From positions 2,947,370-3,011,369 of the forward strand of contig NC_020055.1 of assembly GCF_000331025.1 (NCBI RefSeq): DNA of 64,000 nt, read 5' to 3'. The notes beneath the pieces were generated by a model that was not told the DNA's origin, ran no database searches, and saw only the letters and a list, made by a program, of their open reading frames with translations. This document shows, piece by piece, positions 1-8,323 of the stretch. A program made the translations under genes and the position numbers. This DNA comes from Maridesulfovibrio hydrothermalis AM13 = DSM 14728. GTDB lineage: Bacteria; Desulfobacterota; Desulfovibrionia; Desulfovibrionales; Desulfovibrionaceae. How positions within the stretch are numbered: position 1 is the stretch's first letter; each line of letters starts with the position of its first letter.

Positions 1-42
1 AGAAATATCTGAGCTCCGGTGAGCTCCATGGCTTACTCCCTT

Positions 43-261
43 CTATTTATGCTTTTCAAGCAATGCGTGTAATTTTGTCTTGCCGGCCAGCTTTTTCTTC
101 TTCAGTTCTTTTACTTCCTGAGTTTCAGTTTCATTGAGGTAGGACTTGCGTTCCATCTTATCAATAATTTTCTGATAATTTTTGTGCTGAGCCCATAGGG
201 AGTCGATTTCGCTGTCCTGTCCAACTAGTTGCTCGATCAGATCAATGTCTTTCTGTTCCAT
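43..261 (-). CDS. DUF465 / YdcH-like small protein
   Basis: Predicted 72-residue, highly charged, helical protein starting MEQKDIDLIEQL. It resembles the YdcH/DUF465 family of small coiled-coil proteins, which have no established biochemical role. The start was chosen at 261 because an AAGGAG ribosome-binding site lies 7 bases upstream; the open frame continues further upstream but would run into the DUF167 gene without a ribosome-binding site. The lysine-rich stretch near residues 50-60 is typical of the family. It is the last gene of the minus-strand cluster with the DUF167 protein, DivIVA and YggT. Family assignment is moderately secure; function is unknown. Confidence 0.75.
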   Translation of the reverse strand: MEQKDIDLIEQLVGQDSEIDSLWAQHKNYQKIIDKMERKSYLNETETQEVKELKKKKLAGKTKLHALLEKHK

Positions 262-289
262 TTGAAACTCCTTTTGCAGAGGTTTGCAT

Positions 290-610
290 TCAGACACCGG
301 TCGGAATAATTCCATCCCAGTGCGGTTCAACATCGGACTCAACCAGTAAAACCTTTTTACGGTTGGTCTGTCCTGATGCAATGGAAATATTACGATTTTT
401 AAGCCCGAGTCGGGCAGCTACAAATCTGGCAAGAGCCTTGTTCGCTTTATTATCAACAGCAGGCGCATTAATTCTCACGCGCACACTGCCCTGATACTCC
501 CCGGTAACACCTTCAGTTCTGGCGCCGGGCTGTACCCATACGGAAAGCTTCCATGAGCGGCTTCCGCAGGGTCGAATATAAGATGGGAGTTCAGTAATAA
601 CTATGCTCAC
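290..610 (-). CDS. DUF167 (YggU) family protein
   Basis: Predicted 106-residue protein of the DUF167/YggU family, small cytosolic alpha/beta proteins of unknown function. The family signature is visible in the segments with VQPGAR near residue 27, VRINAPAVDNKANKAL near residues 45-60, and a C-terminal segment with SGQTNRKKV. It starts with GTG, and this GTG overlaps the TGA stop of the divIVA gene (GTGA), so translation is probably coupled. YggU is commonly found next to yggT, as here with one gene between, which supports the call. Confidence 0.85.
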   Translation of the reverse strand: MSIVITELPSYIRPCGSRSWKLSVWVQPGARTEGVTGEYQGSVRVRINAPAVDNKANKALARFVAARLGLKNRNISIASGQTNRKKVLLVESDVEPHWDGIIPTGV

Positions 611-1110
611 TTAGCTTTTTTGAAGAATTTGAGTTTAGATTCAATTGCTTCAACCTTCTCAAGCTCCGGGCTGCTGATCTCAAGCGTCCTTAAGTGAGAT
701 TCAAGAAGTGCTTTGAGTTCAACTTCAAATCTGGTTCTCTGCCTCTTAAGCTCGTTGATATCTTCATGAATCTGAGCCAGACGATTATGAGCCTGCTGCA
801 AAATCACTTCAGCTCTTGAATGAGCTTCATTGATAATAACTTCAGCTTCCTTTCTGGCAGCAGCTTTCAAATCATCAACCATTTTCTGGGTAGTCATCAA
901 AGTGTCGCGCAGGGTTTCTTCCCGCTGGCGAAACTCAGTGATTGTACTTTCGCGTCGTCCGACCTTTTTCATGAGCTGCTTTTTTTCGTCGGCAGTTGTA
1001 CCGAGAACATCTGCAAGCTCAATCATCAGTTGATCAACTTCACTTTTCGAGTACCCGAATAATGATTTGGAGAACTTTTTATTGAGTAAGTCGATCTTTG
1101 AAAGACTCAT
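607..1110 (-). CDS. divIVA: DivIVA domain protein
   Basis: Predicted 167-residue protein with an N-terminal DivIVA-type domain (residues 1-50: DLLNKKFSKSLFGYSKSEVD, then a helix) followed by a long coiled coil. DivIVA proteins bind curved membrane at poles or septa and recruit division or cell-envelope partners; in Gram-negative delta-proteobacteria their role is poorly known. The start MSLSKIDLL at 1110 is preferred because GGAGG lies 5 bases upstream; a GTG two codons earlier overlaps that site. It sits between yggT and the DUF167 gene, as in Gram-positive sepF-yggT-divIVA clusters, but without ftsZ or murein genes. Confident in domain, not in precise role. Confidence 0.85.
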   Translation of the reverse strand: MSLSKIDLLNKKFSKSLFGYSKSEVDQLMIELADVLGTTADEKKQLMKKVGRRESTITEFRQREETLRDTLMTTQKMVDDLKAAARKEAEVIINEAHSRAEVILQQAHNRLAQIHEDINELKRQRTRFEVELKALLESHLRTLEISSPELEKVEAIESKLKFFKKAK

Positions 1111-1125
1111 ACCCACCTCCGTGAT

Positions 1126-1416
1126 TTACATACCATAAACAAGTCGTGCAAAACCACGTACCAGAACATTATTAAGTATCTGAATAATGACGAGTACGAC
1201 AATAGGTGAAAGGTCAATTCCACTAATGTTTACAAAAGGAAGATACTGCCTGACTTTGGCAAAAACTGGTTCAGTAGCACCGCGTAAAAAACGTACAATG
1301 GGATTATAGGGATCAGGGTTAACCCAGGTAATCAGAGCGGAAATGATAACCACCCACATATAAAGAGAAAGAAGAGTACTTATAACATCTACCAAAGATC
1401 CAAGTATTATATCCAT
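1126..1416 (-). CDS. YggT family membrane protein
   Basis: Predicted 96-residue integral membrane protein with two hydrophobic segments (about residues 8-30 and 65-85) and the YggT-family central motif with WVNPDPYNPIVRFL near residues 30-43. The family has been linked to osmotic stress and to cell division or septum formation, but no biochemical activity is known. It lies 15 bases upstream of divIVA and is the first gene of the minus-strand cluster. Upstream (1417-1639) is AT-rich non-coding sequence that should hold its promoter; no convincing -35/-10 pair was picked out. Confidence 0.85.
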   Translation of the reverse strand: MDIILGSLVDVISTLLSLYMWVVIISALITWVNPDPYNPIVRFLRGATEPVFAKVRQYLPFVNISGIDLSPIVVLVIIQILNNVLVRGFARLVYGM

Positions 1417-1639
1417 TCAATTAACTCCTAACTGACTGTCCGAAAAAACTATGCTTTCGGTCTTGTCTATAAATTGTCACAGCAGGCTTTAAGAATCAAC
1501 TCTTTTTAGCCTTTTTGCATAAACTCAGTACAATATTTTTTTAAACCCCGGTTACGCGGAATTTATCTTCACCTACAATGCTGAATCAGAGAAGATATAG
1601 CAAGGCATACCCCCTTGATCCTACAATATATTTCAACTC

Positions 1640-2335
1640 CTAACTGCAACTGCAATCAGACCAGACATCATTTTTGGCCTTTTCCAGAAGATTGGTCAGA
1701 ACCCAGTAGTCATCAATATGCAAACGGGCATTAAGCAAAGGACTGCGATATGCCCAGAATTCAACTCCGGCACGCTCTGCGCAGCTCTCATCAACCCATG
1801 TGTCCCCGATGTATACGACATCTTCTGCCTTCATGGACCATTTGTTCAAAATGTAATGAACCCCTTCCGGATGCGGCTTGGAATTGGGCAGAAGTGTTGC
1901 AGTTACAGTGGGCGCAAAAAAGTCTTCAATTCCAAACTTCTGCAAGACCGCGGGTAAAGTATCAGTACGGTTGGTATTGATTCCCATACGAAGGTTGTTG
2001 GTTCTTCCCCACTCAAGCAGGCGGATAAGACCTTCCTCTACTTGAATAAATTCACTGGCTTTTTTAAGTTCAGGCAAAGCGCGCAGTTCCATAGCTTCAT
2101 CATGGTGTTCTTCAGGAATGACATGGCGCAGAGATTCAAAAACAGTGTGCGCATGCACATATTTTTCCTCATCCGCTGTCAAAGGCTCAAGGTCGAATCT
2201 GTTTTTAAACCAGTTATAATACCATTTATTGGCTTCAAAGGAATTGATAAGCACACCGTCGCAGTCAAAAATGATGCCTTTAATCTTTTTTATCACCTGC
2301 GGAGGGGTAATATCACTAATATGTATTGCTTCCAT
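1640..2335 (-). CDS. HAD-superfamily hydrolase (phosphoglycolate phosphatase-like)
   Basis: Predicted 231-residue haloacid dehalogenase-type phosphatase. Motif I is FDCDGVL with the nucleophile Asp24 and acid/base Asp26; motif II is in GINTNRTD (Asn/Thr rather than the usual Ser/Thr-Gly-Thr); motif III is Lys in SKPHPEG; motif IV is YIGDTWVDESCA. A helical C1 cap lies at about residues 35-110. It resembles Gph/pyrophosphatase-type enzymes; the substrate cannot be read from sequence. It ends with an unusual Cys-rich tail (WSDCSCS). It is 23 bases downstream of the 263-residue hypothetical gene and may share its transcript. Confidence 0.8.
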   Translation of the reverse strand: MEAIHISDITPPQVIKKIKGIIFDCDGVLINSFEANKWYYNWFKNRFDLEPLTADEEKYVHAHTVFESLRHVIPEEHHDEAMELRALPELKKASEFIQVEEGLIRLLEWGRTNNLRMGINTNRTDTLPAVLQKFGIEDFFAPTVTATLLPNSKPHPEGVHYILNKWSMKAEDVVYIGDTWVDESCAERAGVEFWAYRSPLLNARLHIDDYWVLTNLLEKAKNDVWSDCSCS

Positions 2336-2358
2336 TTATAAAATTATCCTTATCTTTA

Positions 2359-3150
2359 CTAAGCCTTACCGGGGGCAAGTGCTATAGTGAATTCACGGTC
2401 CAGCCAGGGTCTGTCTTCGGGCAGAGAAGACAAACCGAGCAGCTTCCATACTTTTTCACGCAGAACTGTTGTCTTTTCCGGCAGCAGCCCTTCGTTTTCA
2501 AAAAAATCAAATTCCAAATCGCGCCACACCGCAACCGCATCAACATCAGATGTAACCAGAACGGTCTTTTCAGGAAGCAGCAGCGCAAACCCTTCAAGCA
2601 CTTTCTGCCATGGCAACTGCAAAGAACTGCCCCCCACGCCCGGAGCATTGGAAATAAGTTCTCCCAAGGCCATAGCTTTACGCTCATCTTCGTCTTCATC
2701 AATACCGAGGCTTTCACCAAAGCCGGACCATTTATCGCTCAAGCTCTTTTCAATCTCCAAAAGCTCTAAATGCTTTTCTTCATAAGCATATACAAGAGCC
2801 AGAACCACCTGATTCTGAATCATTGCTGCTTCGCTGCTCTCGCTGTCAGCATCAGGAGAAAGTCGTGCATTAAGTTCATTTTGAATAGCTGAAGTTCTCT
2901 CACCGAACTGATCTTTATCATTTGACGGAGGGCTGGCGATGAACTTGAACATTTTTCCGAGACTTTCGCCGTAGCTGACAAAATCATCTACCATACGGCG
3001 ACACATATGAGGTTCCACCGGCAGACTGTCAGGACGAAACACCGGAATATCACCTTTGTCCTCACGATCAATGCCCGGATCAAAAAGAGCTGCGCCTTTT
3101 ATTTTTTCGGCCACAAGCTCTTCATGCAACTCTGGAAAATATATCAACAC
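2359..3150 (-). CDS. Conserved-looking hypothetical protein, acidic
   Basis: Predicted 263-residue soluble, acidic protein that I do not recognise. It starts with GTG (GTG TTG ATA), supported by GGAG 7 bases upstream. No signal peptide or membrane segment is seen. Residues 60-130 are helical with a SYGESLGKMFKFI segment; residues 100-200 are rich in Asp/Glu; the C-terminal part contains TVLVTSDVDAVAVWRDLEFDFF. Both this protein and the next upstream one have stretches of acidic residues, and the two genes lie next to each other, so they may act together. No function proposed. Confidence 0.7.
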   Translation of the reverse strand: MLIYFPELHEELVAEKIKGAALFDPGIDREDKGDIPVFRPDSLPVEPHMCRRMVDDFVSYGESLGKMFKFIASPPSNDKDQFGERTSAIQNELNARLSPDADSESSEAAMIQNQVVLALVYAYEEKHLELLEIEKSLSDKWSGFGESLGIDEDEDERKAMALGELISNAPGVGGSSLQLPWQKVLEGFALLLPEKTVLVTSDVDAVAVWRDLEFDFFENEGLLPEKTTVLREKVWKLLGLSSLPEDRPWLDREFTIALAPGKA

Positions 3151-3249
3151 GGCAAGACTCCATTGCTTTATTTATTTAATTGAAACCAAATTCGACTGTT
3201 AAAAGAGGCTGACAAACCAAGACATATTTATCCAGTTGTCAGCTGAAAT

Positions 3250-3630
3250 TTATTCATTAACAGGCTTGAAACTGCTGCAAATACCATCGCATTCAGGCAT
3301 TTCAAAAAGACAGACCTCATCGCATACCGCTGCGCAAAAAGGTGAATCCTCGTCTTCATCTTCATGCGAAACCATCTTGCGACACACTGCTCCGGATTTC
3401 AAGTGTTCTTCTATCCTTTGTTCCCAAAGATCGGAAAAAGCATCAGCATCCAGTTTAAAAGCTTCAGCCTGACGCAGAAGTTTATCATACTCCCCTTCAA
3501 GATCCCTCAGCACCTTGCAACGCCATTCTTTATTATATCCGGGGTTGAGCATTTCTTCATAAAAACATTTGCCACTTTGATAGTAACGACACATGCGCCC
3601 CGGCATTTTAGTAATTTTTGCCAAAAACAT
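3250..3630 (-). CDS. Cysteine-rich hypothetical protein
   Basis: Predicted 126-residue protein with ten cysteines. Four occur early (MCRYYQSGKCFYEE and WRCKV) and six at the C-terminus in the spacing C-x9-10-C-AAV-C-DEV-C-x8-C-DGI-C, which looks like a metal- or cluster-binding site. The first part has the look of a CCCH-like finger (CRYYQSGKCFYEE). The annotated start has AGGGG directly abutting the ATG, so translation could instead begin at the internal MPGRMCRYY (codon 9). The protein is unrecognised; metal binding is inference from cysteine spacing. Confidence 0.65.
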   Translation of the reverse strand: MFLAKITKMPGRMCRYYQSGKCFYEEMLNPGYNKEWRCKVLRDLEGEYDKLLRQAEAFKLDADAFSDLWEQRIEEHLKSGAVCRKMVSHEDEDEDSPFCAAVCDEVCLFEMPECDGICSSFKPVNE

Positions 3631-3761
3631 CCCCTGTGACAGGGTAGAAATAAAACTCTCTACTCTGTTTATTCTTTACGTGATGAAATATGTACGTAGA
3701 GTTGGTTTGTAAAGGTCAAAAAGACAACTTTTCCGTGTCGTTCCGAGATAAGAAGACATTC

Positions 3762-3790
3762 TTGACCTTCACGCCTTGCCCGTGTAAAAG
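3762..3790 (+). promoter_or_regulatory. Candidate sigma-70 promoter for tatA
   Basis: TTGACC at 3762-3767, a 17-base spacer and TAAAAG at 3785-3790 fit a sigma-70 promoter. Transcription would start about 30 bases before the tatA start codon. The call is from pattern only. Confidence 0.45.
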
Positions 3791-3820
3791 TGCCTTACCG
3801 TCTAGCATTGGAGGAATAAA

Positions 3821-4012
3821 ATGTTCGGTTTAGGAATAACAGAGATTCTTTTAATTTTGGGTATTCTCATACTTATATTCGGAGCTAAAAAACTTCCTGA
3901 AGTGGGAAGTGGACTGGGCCGTGCAATTCAAAATTTCAAAAAGGCAAGCAGCGAATCTGAAGAAATTGACGTAACTCCGTCAAAAGAAAAAGATAAAGAC
4001 AAAGAAGCTTAA
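3821..4012 (+). CDS. tatA: Sec-independent translocase protein TatA/TatE
   Basis: Predicted 63-residue TatA-family protein. It has a short periplasmic N-terminus, one transmembrane helix (about residues 6-21), the FGAKKLPE hinge and an amphipathic helix with [12 protein letters not shown], followed by an acidic/lysine-rich tail. TatA forms the pore-like part of the twin-arginine translocase, which in sulfate reducers exports folded hydrogenases and other redox enzymes. The ribosome-binding site GGAGG lies 6 bases before ATG. It is monocistronic: no tatB or tatC is adjacent, and a strong terminator follows directly. Confidence 0.95.
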   Translation: MFGLGITEILLILGILILIFGAKKLPEVGSGLGRAIQNFKKASSESEEIDVTPSKEKDKDKEA

Positions 4013-4044
4013 GGCATCAAAAACCTTTCGCTAAGAGCTGTATG

Positions 4045-4085
4045 CAAAACCCCGGTTTACGTAAGTAGACCGGGGTTTTGTTTTT
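4045..4085 (+). terminator. Rho-independent terminator of tatA
   Basis: A 16-bp stem (left arm 4045-4060, right arm 4065-4080, one G-T wobble) with a GTAA loop, i.e. a GNRA tetraloop, followed by TTTTT at 4081-4085. It sits 32 bases after the tatA stop. Confidence 0.92.
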
Positions 4086-4236
4086 AATTCTCAAAATATC
4101 CGAACACAGCCAAATCACGCTGAAAAGAAATAACTCGGGAAACAAACATTAAAATGGCAGCCGGCAAATCAAGCTTTAGCTTCGTGATCTATGAGTCTGA
4201 AATCGACCATATCCGGCTCGGCACATATCCTAGCCG

Positions 4237-5205
4237 TTAATTTCCCCCTCTGGCCAGACCTTCAATATTAAAAGTCAGACCACGGGGAGGAAGATAATCG
4301 TTGAGATAACTCTTAAGCACCCACTCATCAGAAACTTCAAGAGACCAGCTTGCAGAAACAGCGGTAGGCTTCATCTCCACATCAAGAAGCTGAACTTCCT
4401 GAACAGCGGAATCCCATGATTTCAATTTACGTCCGAATTCACGGACACCTTCAGGGTTGAACCAGCCGGTTACAACCAGTACAGCTTTGGGGTTCATCAA
4501 AGCCTGAGCATCCTGTACCCCGTAATATCTTTCCCACAAATTGCGCCATACTTTTTCAAGACTGGTTCCGGATGCAAACCATTTACCAAGATCAGAGGCA
4601 AGTTCTCCGTTCCACCTTTTTTTAGAGCTGTGACGCACCGAAAAAGAAACTACGGTTCCGTTACCTTTGGCATCATTTTTTTGCTGAATCCCGTATAAGG
4701 CTATAAGAGTTGCGATCTGTTCATTCTGTTTTTCCTGCGCCTCTTTACCCAGCACAAACTTTTCATTGGAAACGGCAACATGGGCCTGTACGCCTGCGCC
4801 TCCGGCAGAGAACATCCCCATTTTCTTAAGCGCAGTACGCAGTGCCTTACGGTTGACATTAACATCAATGCGCACGGTAACGCCTGCATCCTCCTGCTTG
4901 ATATCCATGTCCTTGTAACCGCTAATATACTCTTCATAGTTTTTGCCAAGTATCCACTTTAATGCCTCGGCCCTTTCAGAAGAAAGAGTACCGGGAATCA
5001 TGCGGACAGCTTCGGCCAAAAGGGCCTGTGCAAAGGCTTCAGATACAGCTTTATTGCGGAGTACACGGGAAGGTTCTTCCTTTTCCGCATCGACAGCTTT
5101 GAAAATCTGAACCTTGACAGCATGAGCGGGAATGGCTGCAACGGAAATAAATGCTGCCGCTATAATAATGGAAAAAATTCTTTTTATATTTTGGGAAATA
5201 ATCAA
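4237..5205 (-). CDS. Exported hypothetical protein
   Basis: Predicted 322-residue periplasmic protein that I do not assign to a function. A TTG start at 5205 is chosen because GGAG lies 7 bases upstream and the longer open frame would overlap the upstream gene. The N-terminus is a signal peptide (NIKRIFSIIIAAAFISVAAIPAHA, split here only for description) cleaved after AHA near residue 28. The mature part has alternating alpha/beta segments including VTVRIDVNVNRKALRTALKKMG, resembling the TolB-like/LPP20-related periplasmic modules often seen in flagellar or outer-membrane accessory proteins. It lies 25 bases downstream of another exported protein and probably shares its operon. Confidence 0.7.
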   Translation of the reverse strand: MIISQNIKRIFSIIIAAAFISVAAIPAHAVKVQIFKAVDAEKEEPSRVLRNKAVSEAFAQALLAEAVRMIPGTLSSERAEALKWILGKNYEEYISGYKDMDIKQEDAGVTVRIDVNVNRKALRTALKKMGMFSAGGAGVQAHVAVSNEKFVLGKEAQEKQNEQIATLIALYGIQQKNDAKGNGTVVSFSVRHSSKKRWNGELASDLGKWFASGTSLEKVWRNLWERYYGVQDAQALMNPKAVLVVTGWFNPEGVREFGRKLKSWDSAVQEVQLLDVEMKPTAVSASWSLEVSDEWVLKSYLNDYLPPRGLTFNIEGLARGGN

Positions 5206-5230
5206 CTTATTGCTCCAATTCCAAATATAT

Positions 5231-6286
5231 TTACTGCTGCGCCGGGACGGCTGCATTATCATCAAGGGGGGCTTCATGAATGCCGTCAGCTAAGTCAGAG
5301 GCAGAATTCTGCTCCTGCTCCGCTGCTGCCCCCGCAACAGTTTGAACAACTTCATCCTGCCCTGCCTGCGCAGAAGCCGGACCGTCAACAAGTATCACCA
5401 CCGCGCAGTTCTGAATAACCGACTTACGCTTTAATACAGCTCTGACTCTGGCCGCATCTTCCAGTGAAAGAATCAAGTTGGAACGCATAGGGCCATGAGT
5501 ATTCACAGGTTTAACTTTCAAAGGGAAATTGCCAACTCTGGAACGTACATTTTCAGAAGATTCATTAACCATATACGCAACCATACCGTTCTTGAGAACC
5601 GAGTCTCTGCTGACTGCAAAAACTCCATATACCCCGACACCTTTACCATCATAAATAAGAGGTAAAAGCACCGGATTCAGTTCAAAACCACGGGCATCAA
5701 TGATCACTCCGCTGTGAACCGCAATTTCCCGATCAGCCACAACTTCGCCCTCAACCGGCTCCTGAACCGCAGCCCCTTCGCTGCGTTTACCGGAAAGAGT
5801 CGGCGCAATACCGGAAAGAAAAGGAATGGTCGGTGAAATTATAATAGAAGAAAGTCCGTCACGAAAACTCAAAGAAGCCGTGACCTGAACGGCTCCGGAC
5901 TCAATTTGCTCTGAAGTGAGAAAAGAATTCTGAATGAATCCGCGCAGAGTATTCAGCACCTTCAAATCATTTTTAAAAAAAGTTGAAACAGTATTACTTT
6001 CATCAAGCGGCAGAGCAAGCACGCTATCGAGCAAAAGTTTACGTGACTCCACACCACCCTGCCGCACTGCCAAGGCTCTGGTGCGAACAGGATCGATAGT
6101 ATCCTGCATAGGCAGAACCTGCGATGAAGCGGAAATAAATCCGTCTCCCCAGTTAATCTTACTGTTTAAATTTTCAACAACCAGCCCGCCGTAACCGTTG
6201 CCATTATTCATGGCATGGCTATCGGCATATGCAGTAGCTGAAAAGACCAGCAGTATCAGTAAAACAAAAATTGTATATAATCTCAT
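5231..6286 (-). CDS. Exported protein, LPP20/FlgT-like
   Basis: Predicted 351-residue secreted protein with a signal peptide (residues 1-21, cleavage after AYA). The segment around residues 197-230 (GVIIDARGFELNPVLLPLIYD followed by VYG) is the motif seen in many delta-proteobacterial LPP20-type/FlgT-related proteins; flanking KRKSVIQNCAVVILVD near residue 300 matches the closing strand of that fold. The C-terminal 45 residues are low complexity, rich in Ala, Gln and Asp. FlgT-like proteins stabilise flagellar basal-body rings, but no flagellar gene is nearby, so the role is open. It is downstream of miaA (47 bases) in an apparent operon. Confidence 0.65.
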   Translation of the reverse strand: MRLYTIFVLLILLVFSATAYADSHAMNNGNGYGGLVVENLNSKINWGDGFISASSQVLPMQDTIDPVRTRALAVRQGGVESRKLLLDSVLALPLDESNTVSTFFKNDLKVLNTLRGFIQNSFLTSEQIESGAVQVTASLSFRDGLSSIIISPTIPFLSGIAPTLSGKRSEGAAVQEPVEGEVVADREIAVHSGVIIDARGFELNPVLLPLIYDGKGVGVYGVFAVSRDSVLKNGMVAYMVNESSENVRSRVGNFPLKVKPVNTHGPMRSNLILSLEDAARVRAVLKRKSVIQNCAVVILVDGPASAQAGQDEVVQTVAGAAAEQEQNSASDLADGIHEAPLDDNAAVPAQQ

Positions 6287-6333
6287 ATTTTATCCAGATG
6301 TAATATTACGGAACTAAATACATTAAGAAATCT

Positions 6334-7266
6334 TTATCCTGCCCAGCCGCAATCTGCAAGCCACCCTTCGGCAAACGCTATAAGCTTTTCATGCTCATCA
6401 GATTCAAACCAATGAATATCTTTTTCACGATTAAACCATGTGAGCTGCCGCTTGGCATAGGCTCTGGTATTTTTTCCCCAAAGCTGTTTAGTCTCCTCCA
6501 TGCCAAGGTTGCCTTTAATATACTGGAGAACCTCAGTACAACCGATACCAGTCCAGCCCGGCGCAAGCTCATCAGGACAGTTTTCCCATGCTCTCTGGGC
6601 TTCTGCCACAGCTCCGTTTTCTACCATTTTATCTATACGCAGCTTAAGCAGCGGAGTTAATTTATCCAGATCAACCCTAACCCCGATTTTCAAAAATTCA
6701 TATGGAGAAGGAGGAACCTCCCGATTATGCCACCATGTAAAATTTTTGCCTGTAGCTTCATAAACCTCAAGAGCACGGGCATTACGCTGGCGGTTATTGG
6801 GATGAGTACGTTTGGCATACTCAGGGTCTATTTTTTCCAGTTCAGCAAAAAGAGCGGGTGAACCTTCGTCCTCAGCCCTTTTCCTGATTCTATCACGAAT
6901 CTCATCAGGAATGTCAGGAATAGGTGCTAATCCCGATGTCAATGCTTTAAGGTACATCCCTGTTCCGCCGACAAGCACAGGGAGTTCATCCTGCGGAGTT
7001 TCTGCAATCTTCTTTTCTGCAAGCTCCACAAATCCGGCAACGTTAAGTACATCCGTTGTGGGAAGAAAGCCGTACAGTTCATGCGGGCAAACCTCCCTTT
7101 CCATAGGGCTTGGCTGAGCAGTGATAATCGGAAAGTCGGAATAGACCTGCCGGGAATCAAAGTTCAGCACCCGCACAGGAAAACGTCGTGCCAGCCCCAG
7201 AGAGACTGCTGTTTTCCCCGCACCGGTAGGACCGATAATACATACGACAGGTCTGCGTTTGCTCAT
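6334..7266 (-). CDS. miaA: tRNA dimethylallyltransferase MiaA
   Basis: Predicted 310-residue enzyme that transfers a dimethylallyl group to N6 of A37 in tRNAs reading UNN codons, the first step of ms2i6A formation. The P-loop GPTGAGKT is at residues 12-19; DSRQVY follows near 38, and LVGGTGMYLKAL near 100 is the family signature. NRQRNARALEV near residue 158 and the C-terminal YAKRQLTWFNRE are tRNA-binding elements. Length is normal for the family. The start codon is one base from the coaD stop, so the two are cotranscribed and probably translationally coupled. Confidence 0.97.
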   Translation of the reverse strand: MSKRRPVVCIIGPTGAGKTAVSLGLARRFPVRVLNFDSRQVYSDFPIITAQPSPMEREVCPHELYGFLPTTDVLNVAGFVELAEKKIAETPQDELPVLVGGTGMYLKALTSGLAPIPDIPDEIRDRIRKRAEDEGSPALFAELEKIDPEYAKRTHPNNRQRNARALEVYEATGKNFTWWHNREVPPSPYEFLKIGVRVDLDKLTPLLKLRIDKMVENGAVAEAQRAWENCPDELAPGWTGIGCTEVLQYIKGNLGMEETKQLWGKNTRAYAKRQLTWFNREKDIHWFESDEHEKLIAFAEGWLADCGWAG

Positions 7267-7267
7267 G

Positions 7268-7771
7268 CTATTTCTCTTTGGAAGTCAGTCTTTCAATGAC
7301 TTCATCATAAATCTGGCGGGGCACGAGTCCTTTAATATCCCCACCGTTAACCGCTACATCTTTAATGATTGTAGAACTTAAATACATCCATTTATAGTCG
7401 GTCATCAAAAAGACCGTCTGAATATCATTATCCAGACGACGATTCATAAGGGCCATCTGAAATTCATATTCGAAGTCAGACACAGCGCGAAGTCCGCGCA
7501 TAATCACGTTTGCCGGGCTTTGTTCCACATAATGAATCAGCAGTCCGTCAAAAGACTCAACCTGAACCTGCGGATGATGCTCAAAAATGCGTTTGGCCAT
7601 ATCAACCCGTTCGTCAAGCGAAAAACAGCATTTTTTGGAGGTACTGCCTGCCACAGCCACAATCACTTTATGGAAGGTTTTGATACCTCTCATTACAAGA
7701 GAAAAATGACCGCGTGTGAATGGATCAAATGTACCGGGAAATACTGCGGTAACCTGTTTTACTTCTGCCAT
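7268..7771 (-). CDS. coaD: Phosphopantetheine adenylyltransferase CoaD
   Basis: Predicted 167-residue enzyme converting 4-phosphopantetheine and ATP to dephospho-CoA and pyrophosphate, the fourth step from pantothenate to CoA. The nucleotidyltransferase motif PGTFDPFTRGH is at residues 12-22 and the ISSTxxR-like region is YLSSTIIKDVA near residue 130. GLRAVSDFEYEFQMALMNRRL is the typical substrate-binding segment. The ribosome-binding site AAGGA lies 8 bases upstream, inside rsmD; the coaD start overlaps the rsmD end by 13 bases, an arrangement (rsmD-coaD) common in bacteria. Confidence 0.97.
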   Translation of the reverse strand: MAEVKQVTAVFPGTFDPFTRGHFSLVMRGIKTFHKVIVAVAGSTSKKCCFSLDERVDMAKRIFEHHPQVQVESFDGLLIHYVEQSPANVIMRGLRAVSDFEYEFQMALMNRRLDNDIQTVFLMTDYKWMYLSSTIIKDVAVNGGDIKGLVPRQIYDEVIERLTSKEK

Positions 7772-8319
7772 AATAATATCCTTGTCTGACCGTATAATTT
7801 GTTCACAAGCAGCTCAAGACGGTTCACATGCTCCGATTCAGGAGGAGCAACCTTGTCCTCTACCTCTGCCAGCACAAAACCGTCCTCTGAAAGCCATCCA
7901 TTTTCAAGAGCCGCATCAAGTGCTTTCGGCAACAGATCAAATCCATACGGCGGGTCGATAAAAATTAAATCAAACGGTTTAGCAGGAGCCTTAGCCAAAA
8001 CCTTGAACAGGTCAGCCTTGAATACTTTATATTCCTTTGGGGAGGCTCCCAGATCCTTTAAATTTGCACCTATAAGCGTTGCAGCGCGCCCGTTTTTCTC
8101 AACAAAAATAGCATACTCCGCTCCTCTGCTGAGAGATTCGATAGCAAGTGATCCGCTTCCGGCAAACATATCTGCAACACGCAACCCGTCCCAGTCAATC
8201 CCGCGTGATTCAAGCATTGAGAAAATGGCCTGACGCACCTTAGATGTTGCCGGACGATAGCCGGGGCCGCTGGCAGTTTTGATAACCCGCCCACCGTATT
8301 TACCGCTGATAAGTCTCAT
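7759..8319 (-). CDS. rsmD: 16S rRNA (guanine966-N2)-methyltransferase RsmD
   Basis: Predicted 186-residue SAM-dependent methyltransferase that methylates G966 of 16S rRNA during 30S assembly. The N-terminus RLISGKYGGRVIK is the family signature, the SAM-binding loop is DMFAGSGSLAIE (residues 50-61), and the catalytic motif DPPYGF is at 122-127. Length is normal. It lies 4 bases after the stop of the beta-CASP hydrolase gene and overlaps coaD, so it belongs to the same operon. Confidence 0.95.
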   Translation of the reverse strand: MRLISGKYGGRVIKTASGPGYRPATSKVRQAIFSMLESRGIDWDGLRVADMFAGSGSLAIESLSRGAEYAIFVEKNGRAATLIGANLKDLGASPKEYKVFKADLFKVLAKAPAKPFDLIFIDPPYGFDLLPKALDAALENGWLSEDGFVLAEVEDKVAPPESEHVNRLELLVNKLYGQTRILLWQK

Positions 8320-8323
8320 TTTT

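Noticed and set aside
4668-4686. Sigma-54-like TTTGGCATCATTTTTTTGCT on the plus strand
   Set aside because: GG and GC are 12 rather than 10 bases apart and the site lies within a coding region, antisense.
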